A stretch of DNA of 64,000 bases from Deinococcus soli (ex Cha et al. 2016) (GCF_001007995.1 NZ_CP011389.1:2061501-2125500), one strand, 5' to 3'. Numbered from the stretch's first letter, positions 44,198-55,928 are shown. Numbers and translations: made by a program. Notes: generated by a model not told the origin, from the sequence alone.

Positions 44198-45226
44198 ATG
44201 GCCAGTATCCAGGACGTCGCCCAGCTCGCCCAGGTCAGTACCGCCACCGCCTCCCGCGCCCTGTCCCGACCCGACATGGTTGCCGCCACCACCCGTGAAC
44301 GCGTCCTGAGCGCCGCGCGCGAACTCGGCTACCAGCCCAACGTCATCGCCCGCAGCCTCCGCCAGGGCGAGACCCGGACCATCGGCGTGATCGTCACCGA
44401 CATCCTCAACCCCTTCCACGCGCAGCTCGCCAAGGGCATCCAGGACGCCGCCGACCGGCACGGCTACACTGCCTTCCTGTTCAACAGCGACGAGGACCCC
44501 GCCAAGGAACGCCGCGCCATCGACACCCTGCGCGGCCACCTGCCCCAGGGCCTGATCATCGTCCCCACCAGCGGCGCCCGCGAGAACCTCGCCGCTCTGA
44601 ACGGCGTGCCCATCGTCGAACTCGACCGCATGAGCGGCACCCCCGACGTCACCACCGTCACCGCCGACAACTCGGGCGGCGCCACCGCCGCCACCCGCCA
44701 CCTCATCAGCCTGGGGCATGCGCGCATCGGCATGATCGTCGGGCAGCAGGACATCAGCACCGCCACGCAGCGCCACGACGCCTACCGCGCCGCCCTGGAA
44801 GCCGCCGGACTGACCTACGACCCGGCCCTGGTCCTGCCCGGCAACCACCGCGAGGACGACGGCCACCGCGCCGCGCTGCGCCTCCTGACCCTCCCCGAGC
44901 ACCGCCGCCCCACCGCGCTGTTCGTCGGCAACAACGAGATGACCGTCGGCGCCGTCCTGGCCGCCCGCGCCCTGAACCTGCGCATCCCCGATGACCTCAG
45001 CATCGTCGGCTTCGACGACAGCCGCTGGGCCCAGACCATGAACCCCCCCCTGACGGTCGTCGCGCAGCCCACCTACGACCTGGGTACCTGCGCCGCCGAG
45101 CAGCTCATCGCGCAGCTGCGCCACCCGCGCGACGGCCCCCCGCAGCACCACCAGCTGTCCACCACGCTGATCGTCCGGCACTCCACCAGCCCGCCCCACA
45201 CGCCCGCCCCCGCCCACAGCCACTGA
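44198..45226 (+). CDS. LacI-family regulator of the fructose-type importer
   Basis: 342 residues. Helix-turn-helix ASIQDVAQLAQVSTATASRA and hinge LGYQPNVIARSLRQGETR are typical; the effector domain follows (GVIVTDILNPFHAQLAKGIQ, LFVGNNEMTVGAVLAAR, LSIVGFDDSRWAQ). Two matching operators lie in its own leader, so it probably represses itself and the co-directional transporter genes. It starts 53 nt before the gap to the binding-protein gene. Confidence 0.93.
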   Translation: MASIQDVAQLAQVSTATASRALSRPDMVAATTRERVLSAARELGYQPNVIARSLRQGETRTIGVIVTDILNPFHAQLAKGIQDAADRHGYTAFLFNSDEDPAKERRAIDTLRGHLPQGLIIVPTSGARENLAALNGVPIVELDRMSGTPDVTTVTADNSGGATAATRHLISLGHARIGMIVGQQDISTATQRHDAYRAALEAAGLTYDPALVLPGNHREDDGHRAALRLLTLPEHRRPTALFVGNNEMTVGAVLAARALNLRIPDDLSIVGFDDSRWAQTMNPPLTVVAQPTYDLGTCAAEQLIAQLRHPRDGPPQHHQLSTTLIVRHSTSPPHTPAPAHSH

Positions 45227-45279
45227 ACCCAGCCACCGACCCTACCCCGGCCCATGCGGCCACCCCCGGAGGAACCACC

Positions 45280-46287
45280 ATGCGCAAAGTCATCGCCACC
45301 GCCGCCCTGACCACCCTCGCCGCCAGCCTGACCCTGGGCGCCGTGCAGGCCCAGAGCAGCGCCCAGCCCATCATCGGCCTGATCACCAAGACCGAGACCA
45401 ACCCCTTCTTCGTGAAGATGAAAGAAGGCGCGCAGAAGGAAGCCACCCGCCTGGGCGCCAAACTCCTGACCGCCGCCGGGAAGGCCGACGGCGACAACGC
45501 CGGGCAGGTCGCCGCCATCGAGAATATGGTCGCCGCCGGAGCCAAGACCATCCTGATCACCCCCAGCGACTCCAAGGCCATCGTGCCCGCCATCGCCAAG
45601 GCCCGCGCGCAGGGCGTCATGGTCATCGCGCTGGACAGCCCCACCGAACCCGCCAGCGCCGTCGACGCGCTGTTCGCCACGAACAACTACCAGGCGGGCA
45701 TCCTGATCGGCCAGTGGGCCAAGAAGGCCATGGGCACCAAAAAGGCCGTCATCGCCACCCTGGACCTGTTCCCCGGCCACCCGGTCGGCATCGCGCGGCA
45801 CAACGGCTTCCTGGCGGGCTTTGGCATCAAGGGCATCACCGCCAGCACGACCGCCCTCGTGAACACCAGCGTCGCCTGCGCGCAGGACTCCTTCGGGGAC
45901 CAGACCAAGGGCCAGACCGCCATGGAGAACTGCCTCCAGAAGAACCCGGACATCAATGTCGTGTACACCATCAACGAACCCGCCGCCGCCGGGGCGTACC
46001 AGGCGCTGAAGGCCGCCGGGAAGGAAAAGAGCGTCCTGATTGTCTCCGTGGACGGCGGCTGCGCGGGCGTGCGCAACGTCGAGGGCGGCGTGATCGGCGC
46101 GACCAGCCAGCAGTACCCCCTGAAGATGGCCAGCATGGGCGTCGCGGCAGGCGTGAACTACGCCAAGACCGGCAAGAAGGTCAGCGGCTACACCGACACC
46201 GGCGTCACCCTGATCACCAACAAGGCCATGAGCGGCGTGAAGAGCCAGAACGGCAAGTTCGGCCTCGCCAACTGCTGGGGCCAGTAA
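45280..46287 (+). CDS. sugar-binding protein of fructose-type ABC importer (FrcB-like)
   Basis: 335 residues with signal peptide (VIATAALTTLAASLTLGAVQA). The ribose-family periplasmic fold starts IIGLITKTETNPFFVKMKEG, then VAAGAKTILITPSDSKAIVP and VVYTINEPAAAGAYQALKA. The NPFFVKM opening is characteristic of FrcB-like fructose/ribose/mannose-binding proteins. GGAGG precedes the ATG. Substrate assignment is by family resemblance. Confidence 0.9.
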   Translation: MRKVIATAALTTLAASLTLGAVQAQSSAQPIIGLITKTETNPFFVKMKEGAQKEATRLGAKLLTAAGKADGDNAGQVAAIENMVAAGAKTILITPSDSKAIVPAIAKARAQGVMVIALDSPTEPASAVDALFATNNYQAGILIGQWAKKAMGTKKAVIATLDLFPGHPVGIARHNGFLAGFGIKGITASTTALVNTSVACAQDSFGDQTKGQTAMENCLQKNPDINVVYTINEPAAAGAYQALKAAGKEKSVLIVSVDGGCAGVRNVEGGVIGATSQQYPLKMASMGVAAGVNYAKTGKKVSGYTDTGVTLITNKAMSGVKSQNGKFGLANCWGQ

Positions 46288-46412
46288 GTCTGAACTGAGG
46301 TCCTGACCGGCGCGGCTGTCCGGCCCCGCCCCCGACCCTCACCTTCAAGTCGCCACGGCCCGCGCCCCCCTGAGCCGCGGGCCGTGGCGAACTTCATTGA
46401 CCGGGGAGACCC

Positions 46413-47393
46413 ATGAGCATGACGCAACCCACCACCACGCCCGCGCGGCGCTTCCAGCTGCCGAACCTCAGCACCCTGGGCCCCCTGATCGCCCTGCTGA
46501 TCGCCTGCCTGTTCTTCACCTTCCAGTCCGACCGGTTCCTGACGCTGGGCACCTTCAGCCTGATCCTGCAGCAGGCGTCGTTCGTGGGCGTGATCGCCAT
46601 CGCGCAGACGCTGATCGTCCTGACCGCCGGGATCGACCTGAGCTGCGGGATGATCATGGCCCTGAGCAGCATGGTGATCGGCAAACTGGCCGTCGAGCAG
46701 GGCGTGCCCATTCCACTGGCGATCCTGGCGGGCTTTGCGGTCGGCGCGTTCGTCGGCTGGCTGAACGGCCTGCTCATCACGAAGTGGAAACTGCCGCCGT
46801 TCATCGTGACGCTCGGCATGTACTCCATCGTGTTCGCCGCGGTGAAGATCTACTCCAAGGCGACCAGCGTGCCCATGCCCGCCGACGGCCTGACGTTCCT
46901 CGCGCAGCGCTTCACGGTGTTCGGCACGCCGTTCACGTACGGCAGCCTGCTGATGGTCGCGCTGTTCATCCTGACGTGGCTCTTCCTGAACTACACCGCG
47001 CCCGGGCGGCACATCTACGCGCTGGGCAACAACCCGGAAGCGGTGCGCCTGAGCGGCATCAACACCAGTCGCCTGCTGCTCAGCGTGTACACCTTCGCGG
47101 GCGTGCTGTACGGCGTGGCGGCCCTGCTGCTGCTGGAACGCATCGGCGGCGCGTCCCCCGAGGCGGGCACCACCGAGAACCTCGAGAGCATCACCGCCGT
47201 CGTGATCGGCGGCACCAGTCTCTTCGGCGGGCGCGGCAACGTCCTGGGCACCCTGGTCGGCGTGCTGATCGTCGGCGTGTTCCGCTCGGGCCTGACGTTC
47301 ATGGGCCTGGACAGCGTGTACCAGAACCTCATCACCGGCATCCTGATCATCCTGGCGGTCGCCACCGACCAGTTCTCCCGGAGGAAAGCATGA
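46413..47393 (+). CDS. ABC transporter permease (FrcC/RbsC-like)
   Basis: 326 residues with eight to ten hydrophobic segments. Family landmarks are IAIAQTLIVLTAGIDLSCG, the NGLLITKWKLPPFIVTLGM segment and the C-terminal VIGGTSLFGGRGNVLGTLVG, all standard for CUT2 sugar permeases. It probably forms a homodimer. It overlaps the ATPase gene by 4 nt (ATGA). Confidence 0.93.
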   Translation: MSMTQPTTTPARRFQLPNLSTLGPLIALLIACLFFTFQSDRFLTLGTFSLILQQASFVGVIAIAQTLIVLTAGIDLSCGMIMALSSMVIGKLAVEQGVPIPLAILAGFAVGAFVGWLNGLLITKWKLPPFIVTLGMYSIVFAAVKIYSKATSVPMPADGLTFLAQRFTVFGTPFTYGSLLMVALFILTWLFLNYTAPGRHIYALGNNPEAVRLSGINTSRLLLSVYTFAGVLYGVAALLLLERIGGASPEAGTTENLESITAVVIGGTSLFGGRGNVLGTLVGVLIVGVFRSGLTFMGLDSVYQNLITGILIILAVATDQFSRRKA

Positions 47394-48223
47394 CCGCCGC
47401 CGCCCACCTGCCCGTCACCCCGCCCGCCCCGCACCTCGCCCGGCCTCTGGTCATGCAAGCGCGCGGCCTCGTCAAGCGCTACGGGCACGTCACTGCCATC
47501 GGCGGCGCGGACTTCGAACTGCGCCCCGGCGAGATCATGGCCGTCATCGGCGACAACGGCGCGGGCAAGAGCAGCCTCATCAAGGCGCTGTCCGGCGCGC
47601 TCATCCCCGACGAGGGCGAGATCCTCCTGGACGGGCAGCCCGTGCACTTCCGCACGCCCAGCGACGCCCGCCGCGCCGGGATCGAGACGGTGTACCAGGA
47701 CCTTGCCGTCGCCCCGGCCATGACCATCGCGGAGAACCTCTTCCTGGGCCGCGAACTGTACCGCGGCGGCGCGCTGGGCCGCGCGCTGAAACTCATCGAC
47801 CGCCGCCGCATGCTCACCGAGGCTACCGAGCACATGAAAGGCCTGCAGTTCGCGATCAAGAGCATGAGCCAGCCCGTCGAGACGCTGAGCGGCGGGCAGC
47901 GCCAGGGGGTCGCCGTGGCCCGCGCCGCCGCGTTCGCGCAGCACGTGGTCATCATGGACGAACCCACCGCCGCGCTCGGCGTGCGCGAGGGGAACATGGT
48001 GCTCGACCTGATCCGCAAGGTCCGCGACCGGGGCCTGCCGGTCATCCTGATCAGCCACAACATGCCCCACGTGTTCGAGATCGCCGACCGCATCCACGTG
48101 CACCGCATGGGCCGGCGCGCCGCGCTGCTGAACCCCCAGAAGATCAGCATGGCCGACACCGTGTCCGTCATGACCGGCGCGATCAGACCCGAGGACCTCA
48201 GCGCGGACGTCCTGGCGCACTGA
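47390..48223 (+). CDS. ABC transporter ATPase, single-domain (FrcA-like)
   Basis: 277 residues. Walker A is GDNGAGKSS, the signature LSGGQRQGVAVARA, Walker B HVVIMDEPTAALG and the switch histidine LISHNM. Most CUT2 ATPases contain two nucleotide domains; this one has only one, as in FrcA of fructose importers, which supports the fructose-type assignment. It is the last gene of the operon. Confidence 0.94.
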   Translation: MTAAAHLPVTPPAPHLARPLVMQARGLVKRYGHVTAIGGADFELRPGEIMAVIGDNGAGKSSLIKALSGALIPDEGEILLDGQPVHFRTPSDARRAGIETVYQDLAVAPAMTIAENLFLGRELYRGGALGRALKLIDRRRMLTEATEHMKGLQFAIKSMSQPVETLSGGQRQGVAVARAAAFAQHVVIMDEPTAALGVREGNMVLDLIRKVRDRGLPVILISHNMPHVFEIADRIHVHRMGRRAALLNPQKISMADTVSVMTGAIRPEDLSADVLAH

Positions 48224-48246
48224 CCGGACGGGCGGACAGGACCGCA

Positions 48247-48284
48247 GAGGAGGCGGGGCACGACAGCCACCCGCCTCCTCTCGT
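48247..48284 (+). terminator. terminator of the fructose-type ABC operon
   Basis: GAGGAGGCGGG (48247-48257) pairs with CCCGCCTCCTC (48270-48280), followed by TCGTCT. Confidence 0.65.
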
Positions 48285-48292
48285 CTGGTCCC

Positions 48293-48796
48293 TTACCGGC
48301 TGGGGGTCAGGGCGCGGCCCTGCGTGAGCCAGAGGTTCAGCGCGCACACGAGCAGAAGCGCTCCCAACGGGAACGGCACGGCCCCCAGGTCCAGCTGGAC
48401 GTTCACGCCACGCGTGAAGCTGCCCAGCCGACCCCGCACCTCGCCCGCGTAGTGGCGCAGGGAGACGTCCAGGCCGTCCGTGAAGCGGCCGTAGCGGCCC
48501 GTCACCTGATCCGGCGTGAACTCCAGCCGCGCGTCCACGCCCTGCGTGAAGCCGCCCAGGCGGACCGTCATGACGCCCGCCGCGATGCCCGCCCGGACGT
48601 CATGCCCGCTCGTGATGCCCCCCACGCGGCCCACGAGTTCGCTGCCCTCCAGCCATACGCGCACGTCGGTGCCGTCCGTGAAGCCCCCCACGCGGGCGCT
48701 CAGGCGCTCCCCGTCCCAGGTGGCGTGCAGGTTCACGCCGTCTGACACGCCACCGAACCGGCCCGTCAGGGCCTCCTGCTGAGCTACGCCCGTCAT
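48293..48796 (-). CDS. six-repeat protein with C-terminal membrane anchor
   Basis: 167 residues. Residues 8-141 are six tandem repeats of 22-23 residues with core GRxGGxTDGxDV (for example TGRFGGVSDGVNL, SARVGGFTDGTDV, TVRLGGFTQGVDA, TGRYGRFTDGLDV). The alternation of polar and hydrophobic positions suggests one or two beta strands per repeat. Residues 142-160 (FPLGALLLVCALNLWLTQG) form one transmembrane helix, so the repeats face one side of a membrane. No family is recognised. TACCCT (minus strand, 48804-48809) 7 nt upstream supports the start and leaderless translation. Confidence 0.75.
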   Translation of the reverse strand: MTGVAQQEALTGRFGGVSDGVNLHATWDGERLSARVGGFTDGTDVRVWLEGSELVGRVGGITSGHDVRAGIAAGVMTVRLGGFTQGVDARLEFTPDQVTGRYGRFTDGLDVSLRHYAGEVRGRLGSFTRGVNVQLDLGAVPFPLGALLLVCALNLWLTQGRALTPSR

Positions 48797-48861
48797 GCCG
48801 CCCAGGGTAGCGGACGCACTCTGGCAGAAGCCTCACTGGGGGGAGGCGTGAACAGTGAACA

Positions 48862-48905
48862 GTTGATGGTTGATGGAAGGGACACCCCCTCTATCAACCA
48901 TCAAC
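48862..48905 (-). terminator. long hairpin downstream of sucB
   Basis: GTTGATGGTTGAT (48862-48874) pairs perfectly over 13 bp with ATCAACCATCAAC (48893-48905). It lies about 20 nt past the sucB stop codon. It is AT-richer than its surroundings, so it may be an intergenic repeat used as a terminator. Confidence 0.5.
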
Positions 48906-48924
48906 GGTCAACCATGGACGCTGC

Positions 48925-50181
48925 TTACAGTTCCAGCAGCATCCGCGCTGGGTCTTCCAGCAGGTTCTTGATCATGACGAGGAACTGCACGGCTTCCTTG
49001 CCGTCGATGATGCGGTGGTCGTAGCTTAGGGCGATGTACATCATGGGGGCGATCACGACCTGCCCGTTCTGCGCGATGGGCCGCTCGATGATGTTGTGCA
49101 TGCCCAGGATGGCGCTCTGCGGGGCGTTGATGATCGGGGTGCTCATCATGCTGCCGAACGTGCCGCCGTTCGTGATGCTGAACGTACCGCCGCTCATGTC
49201 CTCCAGCGTCAGCTTGCCGGACTTGGCCTTCTGGGCGTACCCGCCGATGGCCTTCTCGATCCCGGCGAGGCTCATCTGGTCGGTGTCGCGCAGGATCGGC
49301 ACGACCAGACCACGGTCACTGGCCACCGCGATACCGATGTCGTAGAAGCCGTGGTAGATGATGTCCTTGCCCTCGACGCTGGCGTTCACGACCGGGAAGG
49401 CCTTCAGCGCCTCGGTCGCGGCGCGCACGAACAGGCTCATGAAGCCCAGTTTCACGCCGTGTTTCGCCACGAACTGATCCTGGTACTTCTTGCGCAGGTC
49501 CATGGCGGGCTGCATGTTCACCTCGTTGAAGGTGGTCAGCAGGGCCGCGGTGTTCTGTACGTCCTTCAGGCGCTCGCTGATGCGCTGACGGATGCGGGTC
49601 ATGGGTACGCGCTGCTCGGGACGCGCCCCGGCGGGGATCACGGCGGCGGGCGTCACGGCCTGCGCCGGAGCCTGAGCCGTCTGGGTGGGCGCGGCCTGCT
49701 GGCCCACCGAGCCCAGCGCGTCGGCCTTCGTGATGTTGCCCTTCGGGCCGGTGGCGGGAATCTGCGCGGGGTTCAGGCCGTTCTCCACGACCACCTTGCG
49801 CACGGCAGGGGAGAGGTCGTCGCGGCGCGTCGCCTCGTTGCCCAGTGCAGCGCTGTCGGGCTGCGTGGCGGTGCCACCCGCGCTGACCTCGTTCGCGATC
49901 GGACCGCTGACGGTCTCCTGGGGGGCGGCCGGAGCAGGCGCGCTGCCCGCGTCACCCACGACGCCCAGCACCTCCTCGCTGAGCACCGTGTCCCCCTCGT
50001 TCTTCGCGGTGCTGACCAGCACGCCGTCCTGCAGGGCCGTGACTTCCAGTACCACCTTGTCCGTCTCGATCTCGGCCAGGACCTCGCCGCGCTTCACGGC
50101 GTCGCCGGGTTTCTTATGCCACGCCAGCAGCGTACCTTCGCTCACCGACTCGGAAAAAACAGGAACTTTGATGTCCGCCAT
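48925..50181 (-). CDS. sucB: dihydrolipoyllysine succinyltransferase (E2 of 2-oxoglutarate dehydrogenase)
   Basis: 418 residues. One N-terminal lipoyl domain ([20 protein letters not shown]; lipoyl lysine 42 in ETDKVVLEV), an A/P/T-rich linker, an E3-binding domain ([19 protein letters not shown]) and the catalytic core ending [17 protein letters not shown], with the active-site His and Asp. It transfers succinyl groups to CoA in the TCA cycle. TATAAC lies about 12 nt upstream of the ATG. It is separated from sucA by an opposite-strand gene and RNA genes. Confidence 0.95.
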   Translation of the reverse strand: MADIKVPVFSESVSEGTLLAWHKKPGDAVKRGEVLAEIETDKVVLEVTALQDGVLVSTAKNEGDTVLSEEVLGVVGDAGSAPAPAAPQETVSGPIANEVSAGGTATQPDSAALGNEATRRDDLSPAVRKVVVENGLNPAQIPATGPKGNITKADALGSVGQQAAPTQTAQAPAQAVTPAAVIPAGARPEQRVPMTRIRQRISERLKDVQNTAALLTTFNEVNMQPAMDLRKKYQDQFVAKHGVKLGFMSLFVRAATEALKAFPVVNASVEGKDIIYHGFYDIGIAVASDRGLVVPILRDTDQMSLAGIEKAIGGYAQKAKSGKLTLEDMSGGTFSITNGGTFGSMMSTPIINAPQSAILGMHNIIERPIAQNGQVVIAPMMYIALSYDHRIIDGKEAVQFLVMIKNLLEDPARMLLEL

Positions 50182-50401
50182 AACGCCCTCAGTTATACCC
50201 CCCCGGCGCTGTGACTGCGCCGGGGACGCCCGAACACAACACACGAAAAGCTGGACGCTCACCCAGGCGGGGCTGATCCCGCGCAGGCCGGGTGACCTAC
50301 GCCGCCGTGCGCCAGACGGCGCATCCTGGCCCGCTGTCCCCTGGATAGGCTTGAGGGGTCGCATTCACGCGCGTCCCACACCCTGCAAGGAGGGTCCCCG
50401 C

Positions 50402-51136
50402 ATGCCCAGACTGAACCAGATCATCGCCGTGGAGAAGGGCGTCAAGAGCCGCTCCCTGGCGGAAATCACCGAGGCGCACCACCAGCTTCAGAAACCCACC
50501 CTGCTGGGCGGCATCGCCCGCACGTACCGCCCACGCGACGAGGAGGGTGAGACGCTGCCCCCCGAATCGACCCGCGTGCAGGTCCGCGCCGAGGACATCC
50601 TGCGGCAGACCGCGGCCATCCTGACCGAGCTGTTCGACGTGACCGCCACGAAGGACTGGGCGAACTGCGAGGCGAAGGCGGACGTCGTGATCGGCGAGCG
50701 CGTCCTGCTGCGGGAGGTGCCGGTCAGTTACCTGCTGTTCCTAGAAAAGCAGCTGAACGACCTGAACACCTTCGTGCGCAAACTGCCCGTCCTGGACGCC
50801 AGCGAGAGCTGGACCTTCGACCCCGGCGCGGACGCGTACGCCACCGAACCCGTGCAGACCCTGCGGACCCGCAAGGTGCCCCGCAACCACGTCAAGGCCG
50901 AGGCGACCGACAAGCACCCCCCGCAGGTCGAGGTGTACTACGAGGACGTCACCGTGGGCTACTGGCGGACCGTGAAGTTCAGCGGCGCGCTGCCCGCCCA
51001 GCGCATCCACGAGTTGCAGACCCGCGTGCAAAAACTCCAGCAGGCCGTGAAGTTCGCCCGCGAGGAAGCGAACGCCCACGAGGTCACCCCGCAGACGCCC
51101 GGCGAGAAGGTCTTCGCGTACCTGCTCGACAGCTGA
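50402..51136 (+). CDS. hypothetical protein
   Basis: 244 residues from the ATG with AAGGAGGG upstream. The sequence is charged and soluble: MPRLNQIIAVEKGVKSRSLA at the start, RVLLREVPVSYLLFLEKQLN in the centre, and a coiled-coil-like helix near the C-terminus (RIHELQTRVQKLQQAVKFAR). No catalytic motif is seen. Similar proteins may exist as an uncharacterised family in Deinococcus and actinobacteria, but I cannot name it securely. It sits alone between sucB (divergent) and the structured RNAs. Confidence 0.75.
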   Translation: MPRLNQIIAVEKGVKSRSLAEITEAHHQLQKPTLLGGIARTYRPRDEEGETLPPESTRVQVRAEDILRQTAAILTELFDVTATKDWANCEAKADVVIGERVLLREVPVSYLLFLEKQLNDLNTFVRKLPVLDASESWTFDPGADAYATEPVQTLRTRKVPRNHVKAEATDKHPPQVEVYYEDVTVGYWRTVKFSGALPAQRIHELQTRVQKLQQAVKFAREEANAHEVTPQTPGEKVFAYLLDS

Positions 51137-51151
51137 ATGTGCGCTGATCCA

Positions 51152-51184
51152 GCCGCGCCCCAGATGGTCAGGGGCGCGGCTTCG
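51152..51184 (+). terminator. terminator of the hypothetical gene
   Basis: GCCGCGCCCC (51152-51161) pairs with GGGGCGCGGC (51171-51180), followed by TTCG. It separates this gene from the RNA promoter. Confidence 0.65.
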
Positions 51185-51225
51185 CGTGGTCTGGACGGTC
51201 TGGCCCGGCGTACGCCGAAGCGCGC

Positions 51226-51255
51226 ATGACGCGCGTCCCGCGCGGCGGGTACAGT
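51226..51255 (+). promoter_or_regulatory. promoter of tandem tRNA-like RNAs
   Basis: ATGACG (51226-51231), 18 nt, TACAGT (51250-51255). The expected start, near 51262, coincides with the first paired base of RNA A. Confidence 0.55.
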
Positions 51256-51261
51256 GACAGA

Positions 51262-51408
51262 TGGAGGACCAAGTTGAGGTTCACACTCAACCTGAACCGG
51301 GAAGTCACCGTCAGTGCAGGTTCGACTCCTGCGCCCGCCACCACGCGGCGGGGTAGCCCAACTGGCAGAGGCAGGTGCGACCCACTTCAAGCTCAGCGTT
51401 CCACTCCA
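51262..51408 (+). ncRNA. structured RNA A with permuted tRNA-like module (YrlA-like)
   Basis: The order of elements is T-arm, acceptor-like hairpin, D-arm, the reverse of a tRNA. T-stem GCAGG (51316-51320)/CCTGC (51328-51332) with loop TTCGACT; CCCGCC (51334-51339)/GGCGGG (51347-51352) with loop ACCACGC; D-like GCC/GGC (51356-51372). The module sits on a stem of CACC (51306-51309)/GGTG (51374-51377) and GAAGT (51301-51305)/ACTTC (51384-51388), with a 6-nt bulge. A side hairpin GGTTCA/TGAACC (51278-51298) and terminal TGGAG (51262-51266)/CTCCA (51404-51408) close the RNA. There is no anticodon loop. This matches the architecture of bacterial YrlA Y RNAs. Confidence 0.6.
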
Positions 51409-51420
51409 GACTGAGCATTC

Positions 51421-51582
51421 GCGGCCGAACGTCCAATCAAGCACCTTTCCTCCCCCAAACCGAGGCCACAGGTTCGAAACCTGTCCGCCCCTCCACACGG
51501 GGCGGTAGCTCAGCCGGGAGAGCGCGGTTTCTTCAAGCTGAAGGGAAGGTTTAAACGTCGTGGACGTGCGCAACTGGGCCGC
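51421..51582 (+). ncRNA. structured RNA B with permuted tRNA-like module (YrlA-like)
   Basis: Nested pairings, all perfect or with one wobble, run from the ends inward: GCGGCC (51421-51426)/GGCCGC (51577-51582); ACGTCCA (51429-51435)/TGGACGT (51561-51567); CCTTTCC (51444-51450)/GGGAAGG (51543-51549); AAACCG (51457-51462)/CGGTTT (51525-51530). The T-arm follows, ACAGG-TTCGAAA-CCTGT, then CCGCCCC (51485-51491)/GGGGCGG (51499-51505) closed by TCCACAC, and a canonical D-arm GCTCAGCCGGGAGAGC. The 5' strand carries GCCGAACG, fitting the GNCGAAN(0-1)G Ro-binding motif of bacterial Y RNAs. It may be processed from the same transcript as RNA A. Confidence 0.65.
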
Positions 51583-51632
51583 ACACCTGAAGCGGGGGAC
51601 CGGACATGTCCCTCGCTTCCTTCATGCAGAAA

Positions 51633-51663
51633 GCCGCGCCCCTGCACTGGGCGGGGGCGCGGC
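51633..51663. terminator. bidirectional terminator between RNA B and sucA
   Basis: A 13-bp stem, GCCGCGCCCCTGC (51633-51645) with GCGGGGGCGCGGC (51651-51663), one wobble, 5-nt loop, lies 15 nt past the sucA stop. Confidence 0.65.
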
Positions 51664-51677
51664 CTTCATGGGCAGGG

Positions 51678-54524
<2,847 letters not shown>

Positions 54525-54697
54525 AACGCCTCAGCATACCGCCCCCCGCGCAGCGCATTGGCACCCGCACCCCCCGGAATTTGTTCCCGCGTGCGTAACC
54601 ATCCCCCCACCCCGGACAGCTCCCGCCCCGGGGGGGCCGGGGCACCCGCTTACACCACCCCCACCCCGCCCGGCCCGTGACCCGTCACCATGAGGGC

Positions 54698-55585
54698 ATG
54701 ACGCACCCCGCCTTTCAGGTCACGCACGCGGACTTCCCCGCCCTCCTGCCGCCCGGCGCGGCGCCCGAGCAGCTGGGCAGCGGCTATTCCTGGACGGAAG
54801 GCCCCACGTACGTGCCCGACCGGCAGCGCGTGATCTTCAGCGACGTGCGCCAGAACCGCACCTGGGCGTACACCGACGCCGGGCAGCTGCTGGAGGAACT
54901 GCACCCCAGCGACTACCAGAACGGCCACACCGTGGACGCGCAGGGCCGCCTGATCGCCTGCTCACACGGGGCGCGCGCCCTGCTGCGCCAGGAGCCGGAC
55001 GGCACTTGGACCACCCTGGCGGACCGGTTCGAGGGCGGCCGCCTGAACTCCCCAAACGACGTGACCCTGCACCCCGACGGCAGCCTGTGGTTCACCGACC
55101 CCTCCTACGGCCTCGACAAGCCCGAGGAGGGCGGGCGCGGCGAACCGATGGAGGTGCCGGGCCGCTGGGTGTACCGCCTCGCGCCGGACGGCACCCTGAG
55201 CGCGCCCATTCGCGACCGTCACAAACCCAACGGCCTGATCTTTGCGGGCGCGGACACGCTGCTGCTGGCCGACACGGGCGAGCACCCCGGCACGTACCGC
55301 TACCACGTGACCCCCCAGGGCGAGGCCACGCTGGAGGGCCTGCACTTCACCGTGACGCCCGGCAAGACCGACGGCCTGCGCCTGGACGAGGCGGGCCGCA
55401 TCTGGAGCAGCGCCGCCGACGGCGTGCACGTCCTGACCCCGGACGGACAGGAGCTGGGCCGCATCCTGTTCCCGCAGACGGTCAGCAACCTCTGCTTCGG
55501 CGGGCCCGACGGCACCACCCTGTTCGTGACCGCCACCAGCGGCTTCTGGCGCGTCCCGACGACCACCCGCGCCCTGCGCCTGTAA
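54698..55585 (+). CDS. SMP-30/gluconolactonase-like beta-propeller lactonase
   Basis: 295 residues from the ATG at 54698 (an upstream ATG at 54691 is out of frame). Family motifs: YSWTEGPTYVPDRQRVIFSD with the metal glutamate, LNSPNDVTLHPDGSLWFTDP with the metal asparagine and the typical YGLD extension, LADTGEHPGTY and a final ISNLCFGG-like strand. It probably hydrolyses sugar lactones or related esters; the substrate is unknown. It is monocistronic. Confidence 0.85.
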   Translation: MTHPAFQVTHADFPALLPPGAAPEQLGSGYSWTEGPTYVPDRQRVIFSDVRQNRTWAYTDAGQLLEELHPSDYQNGHTVDAQGRLIACSHGARALLRQEPDGTWTTLADRFEGGRLNSPNDVTLHPDGSLWFTDPSYGLDKPEEGGRGEPMEVPGRWVYRLAPDGTLSAPIRDRHKPNGLIFAGADTLLLADTGEHPGTYRYHVTPQGEATLEGLHFTVTPGKTDGLRLDEAGRIWSSAADGVHVLTPDGQELGRILFPQTVSNLCFGGPDGTTLFVTATSGFWRVPTTTRALRL

Positions 55586-55676
55586 AGTCCTGTGCCTGTA
55601 AAAGCACACGTTTCGCCAAGAACGTCATAAGGGCCGCCCGCCCGAACGCCGGGGCGGCCCTCCGTACACTGGGGTC

Positions 55677-55928
55677 ATGCAGATCCTGTCACGCGTGACC
55701 CTGACCTTCGGCGTGATTATCCTGATCGCCGCCGCGCTGCTGCTCGGGAAGGACGTCATCGACATCAACCAGCTGCACGCCGTGGCGAACGCCAACCGCA
55801 GCACGAACTTCCCCAGCCCGCTGAACACCGTGCTGATCACCGCCGTGCTCGCCGTGATCGGCGGATTCCTGACTGGCCTTGGCCTGGGCATGCCCAAACG
55901 CCTGCCCCGCACCCCCCAACCCCACTGA
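55677..55928 (+). CDS. small two-helix membrane protein
   Basis: 83 residues. Two hydrophobic helices (VTLTFGVIILIAAALLLG and TVLITAVLAVIGGFLTGLGL) flank a 30-residue polar loop (DVIDINQLHAVANANRSTNF), ending in a basic proline-rich tail. No family is recognised. TACACT (55665-55670) 6 nt before the ATG fits a leaderless mRNA. Confidence 0.7.
   Translation: MQILSRVTLTFGVIILIAAALLLGKDVIDINQLHAVANANRSTNFPSPLNTVLITAVLAVIGGFLTGLGLGMPKRLPRTPQPH

Noticed and set aside
51244..51343. A tRNA-like element in normal order with a TCA loop, suggesting selenocysteine or opal-suppressor tRNA
   Set aside because: Acceptor strands can pair, but there is no D-arm, position 37 is C, and the -10 promoter element lies within the supposed 5' end. 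The permuted RNA A structure explains the same bases better.
51467..51530. A true permuted tRNA gene
   Set aside because: The arms fit, but the stem that should end in a 7-nt anticodon loop continues as a long helix, so no anticodon is available.
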